Source: an uncultured Sphingomonadaceae bacterium
Lineage (GTDB): Bacteria; Pseudomonadota; Alphaproteobacteria; Sphingomonadales; Sphingomonadaceae
NCBI GenBank assembly: GCA_947495985.1
Contig: CANMBD010000001.1
Location: 1,488,001 to 1,552,000 of the forward strand
Length of the DNA: 64,000 nucleotides
Direction of reading: 5' to 3'
This document shows positions 49,608-60,976 of this stretch, in pieces. The translations under genes and the position numbers were made by a program. A model generated the notes under the pieces. The model worked only from the letters and a program-made list of their open reading frames with translations. It was not told the DNA's origin and did no database searches. Position 1 is the stretch's first letter. The number at the start of each line of letters is the position of its first letter.

Positions 49608-50842
49608 TTGGTCACCATCCCATTTGTGACATAAAGTGAGCGATCTAAATAGGGGTTTCTGCGCGTGAATGCCAGCAACAGTCCGACGCCGAGCGATAGG
49701 GCGAGGAACGAAGAGCCGCCATAGCTGATCAGCGGCAAAGTCATGCCCTTGGAAGGAAAGAGCTGCAGGTTCACCGCCATGTTGATCAGTGCCTGCCCAC
49801 CAAATTGCGCGGTTAGACCGGCGACGGCGAGGATGATAAAATTATCCTCCTCATCCAGCAGGCGCAGGAACACGCGCACAACAATGGCAAGATAGACCAG
49901 CGCAATGGCAACGCAGGCGAGCAGCCCGAATTCTTCGCCAATGACGGAGAAAATATAATCGGTATGCGCTTCGGGCAGTTTGAACTTCGCGGTGCCAAGA
50001 CCTGGGCCTGTGCCTAGCAGGCCGCCACCGGTGAGCGCCTTGTGCGCGAGCATCACCTGATCAAATTCATCGCCCCCGAACAGCCAGGTATTGATCCGCT
50101 GGGTCGCCACCGGATAAAGAAAATAGGCCCCGACCAATCCGCCGATCCCGCCCATACTGATCGCCGCAATCAGACGCGCCGAGAGGCCGGAAATCATCAT
50201 CAACACAAACCAGATGCCGCAGAAAATCAGTGTTTGGCCAAGATTTGGCTGCATCATTAAGAGCAAAGCAATCACCCCGGTTAGCACGAAAGACAGCGAT
50301 ATTACCGGAAGTGAAGGATCCTTGACCCGCAAGGAAAGCAGCCAGGCCAGCGAAACGGCATAAAAGGGTTTGAGAAACTCTCCCGGCTGGACCGTGGCGA
50401 AACCATAGCCGATCCAGCGCTGTGCACCGTTAACCGTCTTACCAAAAATCGGAACCAGAAACAGCAGAGCAAAGGCGGCCACCCCCGCGATAATCGCAAA
50501 GCGCCGCGCCTGTTCCTTCGGCAGCATTGAAACCACCAGCATGATCGGAATGCCGACAATCACCCAGCCAAGCTGGCGATAGAAATAATAAAGCGGATCA
50601 AGCGAAACCGCTGCGGTACTATGCTTCAACGCAGATACCGGCGATGCTGCCGCGACAGCGATCAGGCCAATAGCAATCAACGTCAACATCAACGCCAGCA
50701 AAACCCGATCCAGTTCCCAGAACCAGATTGCCAATGGCGAACGGTCGCTGCGCCCCAGACGCGATTCCAGTTGGAAACGTTTCTTTTTCAGGCCTGCCGC
50801 AATTTCAGGCAACGGACCTTTAGAGGTTGTTCCATCGGTCAT
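49604..50842 (-). CDS. ftsW: SEDS-family septal glycosyltransferase FtsW
   Basis: 412 residues with a basic cytoplasmic N-terminus and about ten membrane segments. SEDS signatures: FLKPFYAVSLAWLLSLR, the large periplasmic loop GGLLGTGPGLGTAKFKLPEAH, and SKGMTLPLISYGGSSFLA. It polymerises lipid II at the septum with FtsI. ATGA overlaps with murD and murG. Confidence 0.97.
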   Translation of the reverse strand: MTDGTTSKGPLPEIAAGLKKKRFQLESRLGRSDRSPLAIWFWELDRVLLALMLTLIAIGLIAVAAASPVSALKHSTAAVSLDPLYYFYRQLGWVIVGIPIMLVVSMLPKEQARRFAIIAGVAAFALLFLVPIFGKTVNGAQRWIGYGFATVQPGEFLKPFYAVSLAWLLSLRVKDPSLPVISLSFVLTGVIALLLMMQPNLGQTLIFCGIWFVLMMISGLSARLIAAISMGGIGGLVGAYFLYPVATQRINTWLFGGDEFDQVMLAHKALTGGGLLGTGPGLGTAKFKLPEAHTDYIFSVIGEEFGLLACVAIALVYLAIVVRVFLRLLDEEDNFIILAVAGLTAQFGGQALINMAVNLQLFPSKGMTLPLISYGGSSFLALSLGVGLLLAFTRRNPYLDRSLYVTNGMVTK

Positions 50843-52173
50843 TCTATACTGCCCCCAGCCGCTGTTCCGATTAGATTATTTTCGATGACACTCTCTACCG
50901 CGTTGCGGAAACATTCGCCGCGTGCTTCAAAATCCTTGAACTGGTCGAACGAGGCACAGGCCGGTGATAGCAAAACCACTTCCCCCGGTTTGGCATTAGC
51001 TGCTGCATGCTGCACTGCGGTCAGGATCATCTCGCAAGGATCAACGGGCATATGCGGGGCAAGCAATTCACCAAACATCGGTCCGGCATCACCAATTGTG
51101 TAAGCTTGGACCACGTTACCAAAATAGGGTTCACACTCTTCAAGATTATCGCTCTTGGGCAATCCCCCGACGATCCAGTGGATTTTGGGGTAGGCACCAA
51201 GCGCCGGGCCAGTGGAGGCCGGGTTGGTTGCCTTGCTGTCATTCACAAACAAGACGCCGGCCGCCTCAGCCATCCGCTCCATCCGGTGCGGCAAACCTTT
51301 GAAACTTGCCAATGCCGGACGCCATTGATGTTCTTTAATGCCCAGCACTTCTGCAGCAACTACTGCGGCGACCGCATTTTCCAAATTATGCGGTCCCTGT
51401 AAGGATGGCCAATTTTCCTGTCCTTCCAGAAAGAAGGCACTGCTATCCATAATATTTTTTACCCGGCCTTCAGCACGTATGAGCTGCAAGGCAAGCTGTG
51501 TTTTTTCATCTGTGCTGCCGAAAATCGCAACATGGTCTGGGTCCATCATGTCAAACAACCGCACTTTGGCCGCAGCATAGGCATCATAGCTGTCATAGCG
51601 ATCAAGATGGTCGGGGCTGATATTAAGCAGCATTGCCACATCGCAATCCAGGTTGTGTGTCAGATCAATCTGATAACTGGACAGTTCCAGCACATAGACA
51701 CCGCCCGCTGCCAGCGGTTCCTGCGACAGGATCGGCAAACCGATATTCCCGCCCATATGGGTCGGCAAGGCCGCACTCTGGATGATATGATGCAACAGCG
51801 CCGTGGTCGTGGACTTGCCATTGGTGCCGGTAATCCCAACGACACGATGCGGCGGCAAAGACCGCCGCGCCTGCGCGAACAATTCGATATCTCCGATGAT
51901 CTGCACGCCGTCATCAGCGGCCTTATCACGGATCGGATGCGTGTTCAGCGGCACTCCAGGGGACACGACAATCGCGTCATAATCACTAAGGTCCGCTTCC
52001 ATGGGATCAGCGATTATCGCCTTGTCATTCGCCGCTTCGCGTAAATCTTCGCGCGCATCCCAAGCCAATATTCTTGCACCGCTCGCATGCAGTGCATCAA
52101 GTGTCGCCATGCCGGATCGCGCCAGGCCCAAAATGGCATAGCTTTTGTTGGCAAAGGCGGACGAACGCATCAT
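50839..52173 (-). CDS. murD: UDP-N-acetylmuramoyl-L-alanine--D-glutamate ligase
   Basis: 444 residues. N-terminal [22 protein letters not shown]-loop [40 protein letters not shown] and [15 protein letters not shown], typical MurD. It adds D-Glu to UDP-MurNAc-L-Ala. The start ATGATG overlaps the mraY stop, so residue 1 or 2 may be the initiator. Confidence 0.98.
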   Translation of the reverse strand: MMRSSAFANKSYAILGLARSGMATLDALHASGARILAWDAREDLREAANDKAIIADPMEADLSDYDAIVVSPGVPLNTHPIRDKAADDGVQIIGDIELFAQARRSLPPHRVVGITGTNGKSTTTALLHHIIQSAALPTHMGGNIGLPILSQEPLAAGGVYVLELSSYQIDLTHNLDCDVAMLLNISPDHLDRYDSYDAYAAAKVRLFDMMDPDHVAIFGSTDEKTQLALQLIRAEGRVKNIMDSSAFFLEGQENWPSLQGPHNLENAVAAVVAAEVLGIKEHQWRPALASFKGLPHRMERMAEAAGVLFVNDSKATNPASTGPALGAYPKIHWIVGGLPKSDNLEECEPYFGNVVQAYTIGDAGPMFGELLAPHMPVDPCEMILTAVQHAAANAKPGEVVLLSPACASFDQFKDFEARGECFRNAVESVIENNLIGTAAGGSIE

Positions 52174-53240
52174 CTGAGTTTGAGTGTTGCAAGGCCGGCC
52201 AGCGCCAGAACCAGACTGATGATCCAGAAACGGATCACGACTGTGGACTCAGACCAGCCAAGCTGTTCGAAATGGTGATGGATCGGCGCCATGCGGAAAA
52301 CCCGCTTGCCGGTCCGTTTGAAGAAGAAGACCTGAACGATGACTGAGACCGCCTCAAGCACAAAAAGCCCACCAACAATGGCGAGGACAATCTCATGATG
52401 GATCGAAACAGCAATAGCGCCCAATGCGCCGCCGAGAGCGAGGCTCCCGGTATCGCCCATAAACACAGCAGCAGGCGGCGCGTTAAACCAGAGAAAGGCC
52501 AGACAGGCGCCTATTATACAGGCACAGAAAATGGCGAGCTCGCCCGCACCCGCTACAAATGGAATACCGAGATATTCTGAGAATACCGCATTGCCCGACA
52601 TGTATACGAGAATCAAAAAGGTCGCACTCGCAATCGCCACCGGCATCGTCGCCAGCCCATCAAGCCCATCGGTCAGATTCACCGCGTTGCCCGAGCCGAC
52701 GATGACAAACATGGCAAAGGGGAAATAGAACCACCCAAGATTGACCTGCACATCGTTGAAAAACGGAACATAGAGATTGGTGCCAACCTGTTGGACAATG
52801 ATCCAGGTTGCAAAACCGGCAACGACAAATTCCATCAATAACCGGACACGCCCGGGAACACCTTTGTGGCTGGCTTTGCTCACTTTGTCGTAGTCATCCA
52901 TGAAGCCTATCGCTCCAAAACCCAGCGTCACGAAGATGCAGACCCAGACAAAAATATTACTCAGATCCATCCAAAGCAAAGTGGAGATAACCACTGAAAG
53001 CAAAATCATGAGGCCGCCCATGGTCGGCGTGCCTGCTTTTTTCAGGTGAGTAATCGGCCCGTCCTCACGGATAGGCTGACCCTTGCCCTGTTTCATCCGC
53101 AGCATGTTGATGAATCTTGGTCCAATCAACATGCCAATGAACAGTGCGGTTGCAACCGCTGCGCCTGAGCGGAAACTCAAATAGCGAAAGACATTGAATA
53201 GGCCTTCAAATTCAAGCCATTGTGCCAATAAATAAAACAT
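52170..53240 (-). CDS. mraY: Phospho-MurNAc-pentapeptide transferase MraY
   Basis: 356 residues, ten membrane segments. Polyprenyl-phosphate transferase motifs [33 protein letters not shown] and [15 protein letters not shown]. It makes lipid I on the inner membrane. Its ATG shares a base with the murF stop (TAATG). Confidence 0.99.
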   Translation of the reverse strand: MFYLLAQWLEFEGLFNVFRYLSFRSGAAVATALFIGMLIGPRFINMLRMKQGKGQPIREDGPITHLKKAGTPTMGGLMILLSVVISTLLWMDLSNIFVWVCIFVTLGFGAIGFMDDYDKVSKASHKGVPGRVRLLMEFVVAGFATWIIVQQVGTNLYVPFFNDVQVNLGWFYFPFAMFVIVGSGNAVNLTDGLDGLATMPVAIASATFLILVYMSGNAVFSEYLGIPFVAGAGELAIFCACIIGACLAFLWFNAPPAAVFMGDTGSLALGGALGAIAVSIHHEIVLAIVGGLFVLEAVSVIVQVFFFKRTGKRVFRMAPIHHHFEQLGWSESTVVIRFWIISLVLALAGLATLKLR

Positions 53241-54661
53241 TAGTACTCCCCGCTCACCAAAGCCGATACGACCTTGGAAAGCCCCAGATAATTTGATCCC
53301 TTGATAAGAAGGATGTCTTCGTCGCTGATTTCCCCTGCGACTGCAGCCAGCGCTTCCGAAGAACCCGCGACATGAGATATTTTGAGAGTGTGATCAAGTT
53401 TTTCCGGCGATAATTGTTCCAGCCGAGCTTGCGTATGAGCCATCTCGTCGCCAACCAGTATGATGGCCTGTGCACCAGAGGCGATAATGTCCTCGGCCAG
53501 CGCCTCGTGATAAACCTGCGCCTTGTCTCCCAACTCGCCCATTGCGCCCAGAATGACGATTTTTTTGCCACCACAATTTTCGCGCGCCAACTGCCCCAAA
53601 GTGGCTTTCATTGACACGGGATTCGCGTTGTAACTCTCGTCAATCAAAAGCGCTCGCCCACCTTCTTTAAGTTCAATCTGATGACGTCTGCCGCGACCGT
53701 CGAGCCCCTGTAGCTCTGCCAGCGCCAGACCCGCCGCCGCCAAATCGCCTCCAACTGCACGCACTGCTGCCAATATGGCGAGCGCATTGGACACCCAGTG
53801 CTTGCCCGCCTCTGCAACCGTGAAACACAGGCTGCGATCCCCGTCGCCATCGTCGCGAAAACTGGCCGTTACCAGCGAACCGCCGCCTTGAGCCGGGACG
53901 ACATCTATAGCGCGCACATCGGCCTGTTCATCAAAGCCAAAAGTCACGATCTTTTTGGTGCAACGAAGGGCAGCTTTGCGAAGCCGCTGAAAATGATCGC
54001 TGTCGCGGGGAATGACGGCAGTCCCCTCGTGGGTCAAACCCTGGAGAATTTCGGCCTTGGCATCGGCTATCGCTTCAACACCGGAAAAATGACCGATATG
54101 GGCTGGCGCAATCGCGGTGATGATCGCAACATCAGGCCGCACCAGCCGAGTGAGCTGCGACAGTTCACCCGCATGGTTCATACCCATTTCAAAAATTCCA
54201 TATTGGCATCCCGCCGGCATACGCGACAGGCTCAGCGGAACGCCAACATGGTTATTGTAGCTTTTCACCGACCGATGGGACTTTCCCATGGACGCACGGT
54301 TCAAGGCTGCAAAAAGGGCTTCTTTGGTGCCGGTCTTGCCGACCGACCCCGTAACTCCAATAATCTTCGCATCTGTGCGGGCCCGCGATGCGATAGCCAG
54401 ATCGTTTAGCGCCTTCGTGGTGTCTGGCACCAAGATATGAGGGCCGTCGACCGGCTGGCTGACGACCGCACCTGCTCCGCCAGCCGCATAGATATTATCA
54501 ACATAAAGATGCCCGTCGCTCTGCTCGCCTTTCAGCGCAAAGAACAGGTCGCCGGGACCAATTTCGCGGGAATCAAAGGCCACGCCGTCGACTTCAAAAT
54601 CAGCGCTAGCCCGTCCGCCGATCGCTTCGGCAATAGCAGAAGATGTCCACAACGCCGTCAT
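53240..54661 (-). CDS. murF: UDP-N-acetylmuramoyl-tripeptide--D-Ala-D-Ala ligase
   Basis: 473 residues. P-loop [39 protein letters not shown] and [18 protein letters not shown] are MurF-specific. It attaches the dipeptide made by Ddl. The P-loop contains an extra Gly-Thr compared with the common GKTTTK form, a small variation. ATGA overlap with murE. Confidence 0.98.
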   Translation of the reverse strand: MTALWTSSAIAEAIGGRASADFEVDGVAFDSREIGPGDLFFALKGEQSDGHLYVDNIYAAGGAGAVVSQPVDGPHILVPDTTKALNDLAIASRARTDAKIIGVTGSVGKTGTKEALFAALNRASMGKSHRSVKSYNNHVGVPLSLSRMPAGCQYGIFEMGMNHAGELSQLTRLVRPDVAIITAIAPAHIGHFSGVEAIADAKAEILQGLTHEGTAVIPRDSDHFQRLRKAALRCTKKIVTFGFDEQADVRAIDVVPAQGGGSLVTASFRDDGDGDRSLCFTVAEAGKHWVSNALAILAAVRAVGGDLAAAGLALAELQGLDGRGRRHQIELKEGGRALLIDESYNANPVSMKATLGQLARENCGGKKIVILGAMGELGDKAQVYHEALAEDIIASGAQAIILVGDEMAHTQARLEQLSPEKLDHTLKISHVAGSSEALAAVAGEISDEDILLIKGSNYLGLSKVVSALVSGEY

Positions 54662-56148
54662 GCGGTCGCCTCCGGTTGCGGTGCGCCATTGCCTTCATTG
54701 CTGTCTTCGCGGGCACATTCCCGGGCGACCTCGACATCGTCAAAAGGAATGACGCGATCACCAATGATTTGGCCCTGTTCATGCCCCTTACCTGCTAACA
54801 GTATGATATCATCCGCTCCCGCCAGACCAATGGCATGGGCAATGGCCGCACGACGGTCGCCAACTTCCTGAGCACCCGGTGCACCCGCCATGATATCAGC
54901 CCGGATGGCGGCGGGATCCTCACCACGCGGATTATCATCGGTCACGATGGCAATGTCGGACAGTTCCGCTGCCACCTTGCCCATTTCAGGCCGTTTTCCT
55001 TTGTCTCGATCACCGCCAGCCCCGAAGATCGTAATCAACTTCCCTTTGACATGGGGCCGCAGTGCATCAATTGCGGCACGCAAACCATCAGGCGTGTGAG
55101 CGTAATCAACGTAAACAGGCGCACCGATTTTCGTAATGACAGCGCGTTCCAGCCGGCCGCGCACGGGCTGCACCCGCTGGAGATGGTCAATCACATCGTC
55201 CAGTGCTCCACCGGTCGACAAAATAACGCCTGCAGCGCACAGCACATTAGCCGCTTGATAGGCACCAATCAGCGGCAGCGATATCCGGTGGGTATTTCCC
55301 TGCGCCTTGACCATCAACACCTGGCCCAGCTGGGTTGGCGTGCGTGACAACAGGCGTAGCGATGTACCTTGTTCGCCAACGGTAAAGAGAGACAGTCCGC
55401 GATCCATGGCTCGTTTGATAACCGGACCCGACCACTCATCATCCGCCCAGATAACCGCCGTGCCAGCGTCCTGCACTACCTCGTCAAACAGCCGCATCTT
55501 GGCTTCGAAATAACTATCCATATCACCATGATAGTCGAGATGATCGCGGCTGAGATTGGTGAACACGCCGACATGCACAGGCAAACCTTCGGTGCGATAT
55601 TGGGAAAGGCCATGACTGGACGCTTCGAATATCGCATGGCTAACGCCCTCGCGGGCGAGGCCAGACATGTTGGATAGAAAAGTCACGATGTCAGGCGTCG
55701 TCAACCCGGTCTTGACCTGTTCATCAGCTGTCGTCACCCCCAGCGTGCCGATCGACGCGCTGTTCAAACCGGCCATACGCCATAACTGACGGGTCATTTC
55801 CGCGGTAGATGTCTTGCCATTCGTGCCGGTAACTGCTGCAACATATTGCGGTGTGGGGGTAAAGTAACGGGCCGCAATCAATGCAAAAACACGTCGCGGT
55901 TCTTCGGCAGCAATATGGACAGCGCCTTCAACCTCAGCATCAGGATGCGCCACAATGGCTAGCGCACCGGCAGAGACTGCATCTTCGATAAAATCCTCGC
56001 CGTTGACCTTGGTGCCTCGAAAGGCCCCGAATATATTTCCCGGCGCAATCTTGCGATGATCAATCGCAAAACCGGTGACATGAGCCTCACCTTCTTCGCT
56101 TTCCAATGCCGCGTCATTCAGCCCGGCGATAAGAGCAGATAATTTCAT
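54658..56148 (-). CDS. murE: UDP-MurNAc-tripeptide ligase, meso-diaminopimelate adding
   Basis: 496 residues. P-loop VTGTNGKTSTAEMTRQLW, NLSRDHLDYHGDMDSYFEAK and VYVDYAHTPDGL. The motif TDDNPRGEDP (DNPR) marks specificity for meso-diaminopimelate, so the organism has Gram-negative A1gamma-type peptidoglycan. It lies 3 bases after ftsI. Confidence 0.98.
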   Translation of the reverse strand: MKLSALIAGLNDAALESEEGEAHVTGFAIDHRKIAPGNIFGAFRGTKVNGEDFIEDAVSAGALAIVAHPDAEVEGAVHIAAEEPRRVFALIAARYFTPTPQYVAAVTGTNGKTSTAEMTRQLWRMAGLNSASIGTLGVTTADEQVKTGLTTPDIVTFLSNMSGLAREGVSHAIFEASSHGLSQYRTEGLPVHVGVFTNLSRDHLDYHGDMDSYFEAKMRLFDEVVQDAGTAVIWADDEWSGPVIKRAMDRGLSLFTVGEQGTSLRLLSRTPTQLGQVLMVKAQGNTHRISLPLIGAYQAANVLCAAGVILSTGGALDDVIDHLQRVQPVRGRLERAVITKIGAPVYVDYAHTPDGLRAAIDALRPHVKGKLITIFGAGGDRDKGKRPEMGKVAAELSDIAIVTDDNPRGEDPAAIRADIMAGAPGAQEVGDRRAAIAHAIGLAGADDIILLAGKGHEQGQIIGDRVIPFDDVEVARECAREDSNEGNGAPQPEATA

Positions 56149-56151
56149 CGC

Positions 56152-57840
56152 CTATCCTTTCGGCGACCAGAGAAGCGGTGTTAGCTCCGATACATCAACA
56201 TCGCGGTGTTCATCCGGGACGACGCCCAGCATTGGCCCAATCCGTGGAACGACCTTGCGCACAACAGGCGCGGCCGTCCAGCCGGCGGTCCGTTGGAACC
56301 CGGTTTCCGCGTTACCCTTGGGCTCATCCAGCATGGCAATCACAACATAGCGTGGATTGTCCATCGGGAAGGCGGCCGCAAATGTCGAAACAAGTGACGT
56401 CTTGTTGTAACCACCATTGGATGGTTTTTCCGCAGACCCCGTCTTGCCGCCAATCCGGTAACCTGGCGCATCGGCCTTGCGGCCCGTTCCATTTGACACG
56501 ATCATCCGCAGCAACTGCCGCATCCGCGCACTGGTTGCCGCCTTGAACACGCGGCGCCCTTCGGCTTCCTCCCCGGGTTCAACCTTAAGCAATGTCGCCG
56601 GCCGCCAGATACCGCCGTTGACCAAGGCAGCATAAGAGCTGGCCAGATGCAGAGGCGTCACTGCGATTCCGTGACCATAGGCCACCGTCATATTGGTTAC
56701 CCGTCCCCAACGTTGCGGCCAAAGCGGCTTTCCACGCTCCGCCAGCTCGATATGAGGCCGTTCGTCAAAACCGAGCCGCCGGATCATATGCTCCATGCGC
56801 TCTTTACCCAGATTGTCAGCCAGCCTTGCGGTGACAATATTGGAACTGTGCACTAACGTTTCCGGCACGTTGAGATAACGGTTTTGGCCATGATCATCCT
56901 TGATCGTAAAGCTCGCAACCTTAATCGGCTCTGTAGCATTATAACGCACCGCCAGATCGGTAACTGTTCCGGCATCAAGCGCAGCAGCGACGGTCAGCGG
57001 CTTGAAAGTTGATCCCAACTCAAACACGCTCTGCGTAACTTCATTGATCTGGTATTTCATGGTCGCTTTGCGGATTTTGTTCGGATCAAATACGGGCAAC
57101 GAAGCAAGCGCCATCACTTCACCCGTATGCACATCAAGGATGACACCCGCAGCACCACGCGCTTCATGAGCTGTCATCGCGACCATCAATTCACTTTCCA
57201 GTGCCGCCTGAACCCGGCTATCAATCGATAGTGCAGCCGGCTTGCCGCGAAGGGTTTCATCCTTCAATCGGTCATTAAGCGCGCGCTCCATGCCCATCAC
57301 ACCTTCGCTATCGGCATTTACATAACCCAGAACATGGGCTGCCAAATCACGCTGCGGGTAGAGCCGTTCATTCTCTCGTGGAAACTCGATACCAATCTCG
57401 CCAAGCGCATGGACCTGCCGCACTTCATTGGGCAAAGCCCGGCGGCGAAGATAAGTCGGCCGAGAACCGTTTAGCTTGGAAAGAAATTCTGCCGCTGTCG
57501 TATCAGGAAACAGATCAGCCAGTTGGCGCGCCAGCAACTCCTTGTCGCCCAGCACCCGTTCTGGCACCACGCGGATAGCATAGCCCTTCATCGTGCGGGC
57601 CAACGGAACACCATTGCGATCCACAATATCACCGCGCGCCGGAACAAAAGCTGAGCTCGACATGCGTGTTGGCTTGGCATCTTCCAATATACTGAAGCTT
57701 ATCAACCGCCCGACAACGATCGTGAAAATCGCCAGAAACACCAGCAGCAACACCATCAAGCGAAAGTGGGCGCTGGCTGCTACCTCCTTACTTTTCCCGG
57801 AAAACTGCATCTTTCTGCTGCTTGCCAGAAGAGTGGTCAT
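56152..57840 (-). CDS. ftsI: Septal peptidoglycan transpeptidase FtsI (PBP3)
   Basis: 562 residues. One membrane segment (about 28-48), the non-penicillin-binding module and the transpeptidase domain with S-T-F-K (277-280, catalytic Ser277), S-S-N (332-334) and K-T-G (466-468). It cross-links septal peptidoglycan as the partner of FtsW and is a beta-lactam target. The start overlaps the ftsL stop (ATGA). Confidence 0.98.
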   Translation of the reverse strand: MTTLLASSRKMQFSGKSKEVAASAHFRLMVLLLVFLAIFTIVVGRLISFSILEDAKPTRMSSSAFVPARGDIVDRNGVPLARTMKGYAIRVVPERVLGDKELLARQLADLFPDTTAAEFLSKLNGSRPTYLRRRALPNEVRQVHALGEIGIEFPRENERLYPQRDLAAHVLGYVNADSEGVMGMERALNDRLKDETLRGKPAALSIDSRVQAALESELMVAMTAHEARGAAGVILDVHTGEVMALASLPVFDPNKIRKATMKYQINEVTQSVFELGSTFKPLTVAAALDAGTVTDLAVRYNATEPIKVASFTIKDDHGQNRYLNVPETLVHSSNIVTARLADNLGKERMEHMIRRLGFDERPHIELAERGKPLWPQRWGRVTNMTVAYGHGIAVTPLHLASSYAALVNGGIWRPATLLKVEPGEEAEGRRVFKAATSARMRQLLRMIVSNGTGRKADAPGYRIGGKTGSAEKPSNGGYNKTSLVSTFAAAFPMDNPRYVVIAMLDEPKGNAETGFQRTAGWTAAPVVRKVVPRIGPMLGVVPDEHRDVDVSELTPLLWSPKG

Positions 57841-58439
57841 TGAGCGCGGCTCCCCGCTTGTTCGGTATCCGCCCTTGCTGCTAGCTGTTTGATCAACCCG
57901 TCGTCGAGCAACTTGTCCTCCATATCAGCGACACGCGCAGTTTTCGTTTCGCGCAATTCAGTCGCTGTGGGCTCTTCTCCGATATTGTCATCTTCCCCGT
58001 TTATCGCGACGGGCGACGCATCATTGCTCTCACTATCGCGCACCTTGGCTGATGCCGTTGGAAAGACCGAACCGATTATGCCCGCTGGCGGAACCTTGTC
58101 CATGGTGCTGATGACAGCCACTTTAACAGGCTTGCGCAAATCCTTGCCACCCAGATTGGCGAGCGCCCGCTCTCCATCCAGATATTGCGACGCGTTGGGA
58201 GACACATAACCATATTCCAGTTTGTTCCAGTGCTCCAGCTGCCGCAAATTGGCGCGCGCACTAAACTCTGTTTCGAGATAGCGGATCTCTTTTTTGACCG
58301 ACACAATCTTGCTGTCGGTCCGCGCAAGATCACTACGCAAAGTGGCCACGCTGAGAGACAAGGGATAGAGCAGGATCGCGACGAGAAAAACCAGCGCGAG
58401 CCACCCGATACCTTCAAGACGTTTCACTGCCAGTTTCAT
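57837..58439 (-). CDS. ftsL: Cell division protein FtsL-like
   Basis: 200 residues, longer than E. coli FtsL (121). Short basic N-terminus, one membrane segment ([21 protein letters not shown]), then a coiled coil ([35 protein letters not shown]) and a long acidic tail of about 110 residues. Identity rests on topology and on its place between rsmH and ftsI; sequence conservation in this family is low. It probably pairs with FtsB to activate FtsWI. Confidence 0.88.
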   Translation of the reverse strand: MKLAVKRLEGIGWLALVFLVAILLYPLSLSVATLRSDLARTDSKIVSVKKEIRYLETEFSARANLRQLEHWNKLEYGYVSPNASQYLDGERALANLGGKDLRKPVKVAVISTMDKVPPAGIIGSVFPTASAKVRDSESNDASPVAINGEDDNIGEEPTATELRETKTARVADMEDKLLDDGLIKQLAARADTEQAGSRAQ

Positions 58440-59401
58440 TGCACGCCTCCCGTCTTCGCATGACTTGGCGCATCGGAACGCACCGCTGATCTGAGGGTGG
58501 CGGAGCGGGCTCGGGGATTAGAGACCTGCTCCGCCCCGGCCGGACGCACCAGTTTGGCTGGTTTATGAAAGGTGGGTGCCGGCCGTGTTTCGGAAACTTG
58601 AGGTAGATGGCGTGAACCAGCGGATTTTTGGCCGCTGCGATCACGCAGGAAATTTTTGACGATACGATCTTCAAGGCTGTGAAAGGTCACGATGGCAAGA
58701 CGGCCACCTGGTTTCAGCAGTCGCTCTGCGGCGACCAAGCCATCTTCCAGTTCACCAAGCTCGCGATTGATATGGATGCGAATGGCCTGAAAGGTCCGGG
58801 TTGCCGGATCTTTCTTGTCGCCAGGCTTTTGACCCAAAGCTTTGCGAACGACACTAGCCAGTTCGGAAGTGCGGGTTAGCGGGCGCGCATTGACTATCGC
58901 CTTGGCAATTTTCCGCGAACGCCGTTCTTCGCCATAGCGATAGATGACATCGGCAATTTCTTCTTCGTCCGCTTCGTTCAAAAAGTCTGCAGCGCTGGGG
59001 CCGTCTTGCGACATACGCATGTCGAGTGGACCGTCTTTCTGGAAAGAGAATCCACGTTCCGCCTGATCCAGCTGCATTGAAGAGACACCGATATCCAGCG
59101 TGACGCCGTCAATATCTTCGCCTTCCAAGACATCCGCCATTTGCGAATAATAGCCATGGTGCAAAATCAGCTGGCCGTCAGAGGCTTCGACCAATGATGC
59201 TCCGCCAGCAATGGCATCAGGATCCTGATCAAAGCCATGTACTTTGGCACCAGCAGCAATCATCGCCATGCTATATCCGCCGGCACCGAACGTGCCATCG
59301 ACATGCGTTTCGCCCGGGGTAATGGCGAGCGCGTCGATGACTTCGTCAAGCAGGACGGGAATATGAGGTTTGGTCTGGGGCATCGCTTCATTCGGGGTCA
59401 T
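58436..59401 (-). CDS. rsmH: 16S rRNA (cytosine1402-N4)-methyltransferase
   Basis: 321 residues. [22 protein letters not shown] site [45 protein letters not shown] and [20 protein letters not shown] are RsmH (MraW) hallmarks. It methylates C1402 of 16S rRNA. ATGA overlaps with mraZ and ftsL. Confidence 0.98.
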   Translation of the reverse strand: MTPNEAMPQTKPHIPVLLDEVIDALAITPGETHVDGTFGAGGYSMAMIAAGAKVHGFDQDPDAIAGGASLVEASDGQLILHHGYYSQMADVLEGEDIDGVTLDIGVSSMQLDQAERGFSFQKDGPLDMRMSQDGPSAADFLNEADEEEIADVIYRYGEERRSRKIAKAIVNARPLTRTSELASVVRKALGQKPGDKKDPATRTFQAIRIHINRELGELEDGLVAAERLLKPGGRLAIVTFHSLEDRIVKNFLRDRSGQKSAGSRHLPQVSETRPAPTFHKPAKLVRPAGAEQVSNPRARSATLRSAVRSDAPSHAKTGGVQ

Positions 59402-59886
59402 TTCTTTTTCCCCAATTCGCTGAGATGAAATTCCACCAGACGCTTGTCCACTGGCACGTCGTTAGTTGTGTCGAGCAGCGCCTGTGGCGCCCAAAGGCAA
59501 AATGTCTTGCCGATACCGTGAAAGAGGACATTGTCTTTCAGGCCGCCAATCGCTTGCAGCATGGGCGGTAGAACAAAGCGGCCACTCGCGTCGAAGCTGA
59601 GTTCCTGCAGGGTCGAGAATTTACGAGCGCCAGCGGCATCGCGGTCATAAGGCTCAGAGCGCGCAATGGCGATTTCTTCTTCCTTGTCGATTTCCGCAAG
59701 CATGTCGATTTTGCGGCTGAGGCCAAAACCGACCAGGCAATCCCATTTTTCATGTTTGCCAAGGCACAGAACGCGGCCGTCACTGCTGGCGATCAGGTCT
59801 TTACGAAGGAATGCAGGAACGGACAGACGACCTTTGTCGTCTATCGCGGAAATTCCCGATCCTGAATAAGCGTAATTGCCTGACAC
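59398..59886 (-). CDS. mraZ: MraZ, transcriptional regulator of the dcw cluster
   Basis: 162 residues from GTG 59886 ([20 protein letters not shown]), with GAGG just upstream. Two AbrB-like halves carry the DxxGR motifs [13 protein letters not shown] and [12 protein letters not shown]. MraZ forms rings that bind repeated GGG-containing DNA upstream of its own gene and represses the cluster. The matching 10-bp-phased motif array is at 60004-60066. Confidence 0.97.
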   Translation of the reverse strand: MSGNYAYSGSGISAIDDKGRLSVPAFLRKDLIASSDGRVLCLGKHEKWDCLVGFGLSRKIDMLAEIDKEEEIAIARSEPYDRDAAGARKFSTLQELSFDASGRFVLPPMLQAIGGLKDNVLFHGIGKTFCLWAPQALLDTTNDVPVDKRLVEFHLSELGKKK

Positions 59887-60202
59887 AGCCTCAATCCCTC
59901 AACACTATCGAAAGGCAAATCTTTCCCGTGTGGAGAAGCGCGCAACGAACCACTCCCGAAAAACCAGAATTCCGGACAGGAAAATTACCCCGATAACGGA
60001 ACAGGGTTAACAGGGGAGAGCTAGGGATGGAAGGGGATTTTACGGGATTTTGCGGGAATTTACGGAGTATTTTCTCTATCTACTTGATTTAATTGACTTT
60101 TATTTTACACTCCTTTCGGTAGACGTCACCAAAACTCGGATTAGTTGTTGGAAACACGGCAAATAAATGGACTTCAGAGCAGGTGCGAAGCCAGAATCGA
60201 GT
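59887..60202. other. Promoter region of the division cluster
   Basis: 316 bases between mraZ and the gene at 60203. It holds the phased GGG array (60004-60066) and an AT-rich stretch (about 60067-60115) upstream of it with respect to mraZ, where a promoter is likely. I could not settle on a -35/-10 pair. Confidence 0.5.
60004..60066. promoter_or_regulatory. MraZ-box-like array: seven GGG/GGA motifs phased at exactly 10 bp
   Basis: On the plus strand, trinucleotides GGG occur at 60004, 60014, 60024, 60034, 60044 and 60054, then GGA at 60064, with no phase slip. The last three units share the form TTTACGGG / TTTGCGGG / TTTACGGA. E. coli MraZ binds about three TGGG-type repeats at a similar spacing (from memory). 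The array lies 118-180 bases upstream of the mraZ start. Confidence 0.78.
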
Positions 60203-60973
60203 CTATTTTTGCAAATCAGCGATCAAACTGTCCGTCAATTCCCGTGCATCGCCCGTGTCTTCCCCGGTCTGATTTGACCATAGAGCATCATTAAGAAAAT
60301 CAGCGTCAGCGACGATAATCACTGCCCCCTTGCCGACGGAACAGCGTGCCATCACATTGCCGGTGCTGAACGCACAGTCGGCATGACTGTCTTCACGCTC
60401 TGCCGCAGCTTTGAAAGTCCCGATACCGACAGTTGAGATCTTGGCACTGGAGAATTCCAGCTCTACGCCGCCCGCTCCTTCGCCATCAGGTGCCAGCAAT
60501 TCCAAACCCCAGTGCCCCAGTAAAGGAGACAGTAAACCAGACGCCAGTGGTCTGCGATTGTCACCAATGGGAAATTCCGTGTGCCATACCAGCATCGGAT
60601 CGGTCAGGATAATTGCCTTGCCGCCTGCCCGTACCCAAGCGTCAACTGCGGCGATATCGGCCGGGTCCATCGCCGGCGGCTGGGCCAGCAAGATCAAATC
60701 GGCATCTGAATTTTCCAGTCCCGCAAAACTGTCCACCGCACTAATGTCATGGTGCCGCTGCCAATGCGCATAAATCGGAGCCGGAGATGTCTCTCCGGAA
60801 ACGATGCTCTCCATCGAAGCGCCCGCGCCCCAGACGATCGGCAGACTGGTCATCAACTGAATTTTGGCGGGAGCTGAATTCTCATTCTGCAAATTCGTGG
60901 CTGCCGGACTACACTGCGAAAACAGCCCCATGATCACTACAAGAGCCAAGCACAAAGCAGCTTTCCGCACCAA
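60203..60973 (-). CDS. Exported DUF4350/GldG-like hypothetical protein
   Basis: 256 residues with a signal peptide (KAALCLALVVIMGLFSQCS); the Cys could be a lipoprotein site, but the lipobox LFSQC is poor. The middle, LILLAQPPAMDPADIAAVDAWVRAGGKAIILTDPML, matches the glutamine amidotransferase-like fold of DUF4350 and GldG-type auxiliary proteins. Near the C-terminus is GKGAVIIVADADFLNDALW. Function unknown. It follows the small Pro-rich membrane protein gene by 3 bases and probably shares its transcript. Confidence 0.77.
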   Translation of the reverse strand: MVRKAALCLALVVIMGLFSQCSPAATNLQNENSAPAKIQLMTSLPIVWGAGASMESIVSGETSPAPIYAHWQRHHDISAVDSFAGLENSDADLILLAQPPAMDPADIAAVDAWVRAGGKAIILTDPMLVWHTEFPIGDNRRPLASGLLSPLLGHWGLELLAPDGEGAGGVELEFSSAKISTVGIGTFKAAAEREDSHADCAFSTGNVMARCSVGKGAVIIVADADFLNDALWSNQTGEDTGDARELTDSLIADLQK

Positions 60974-60976
60974 TGA

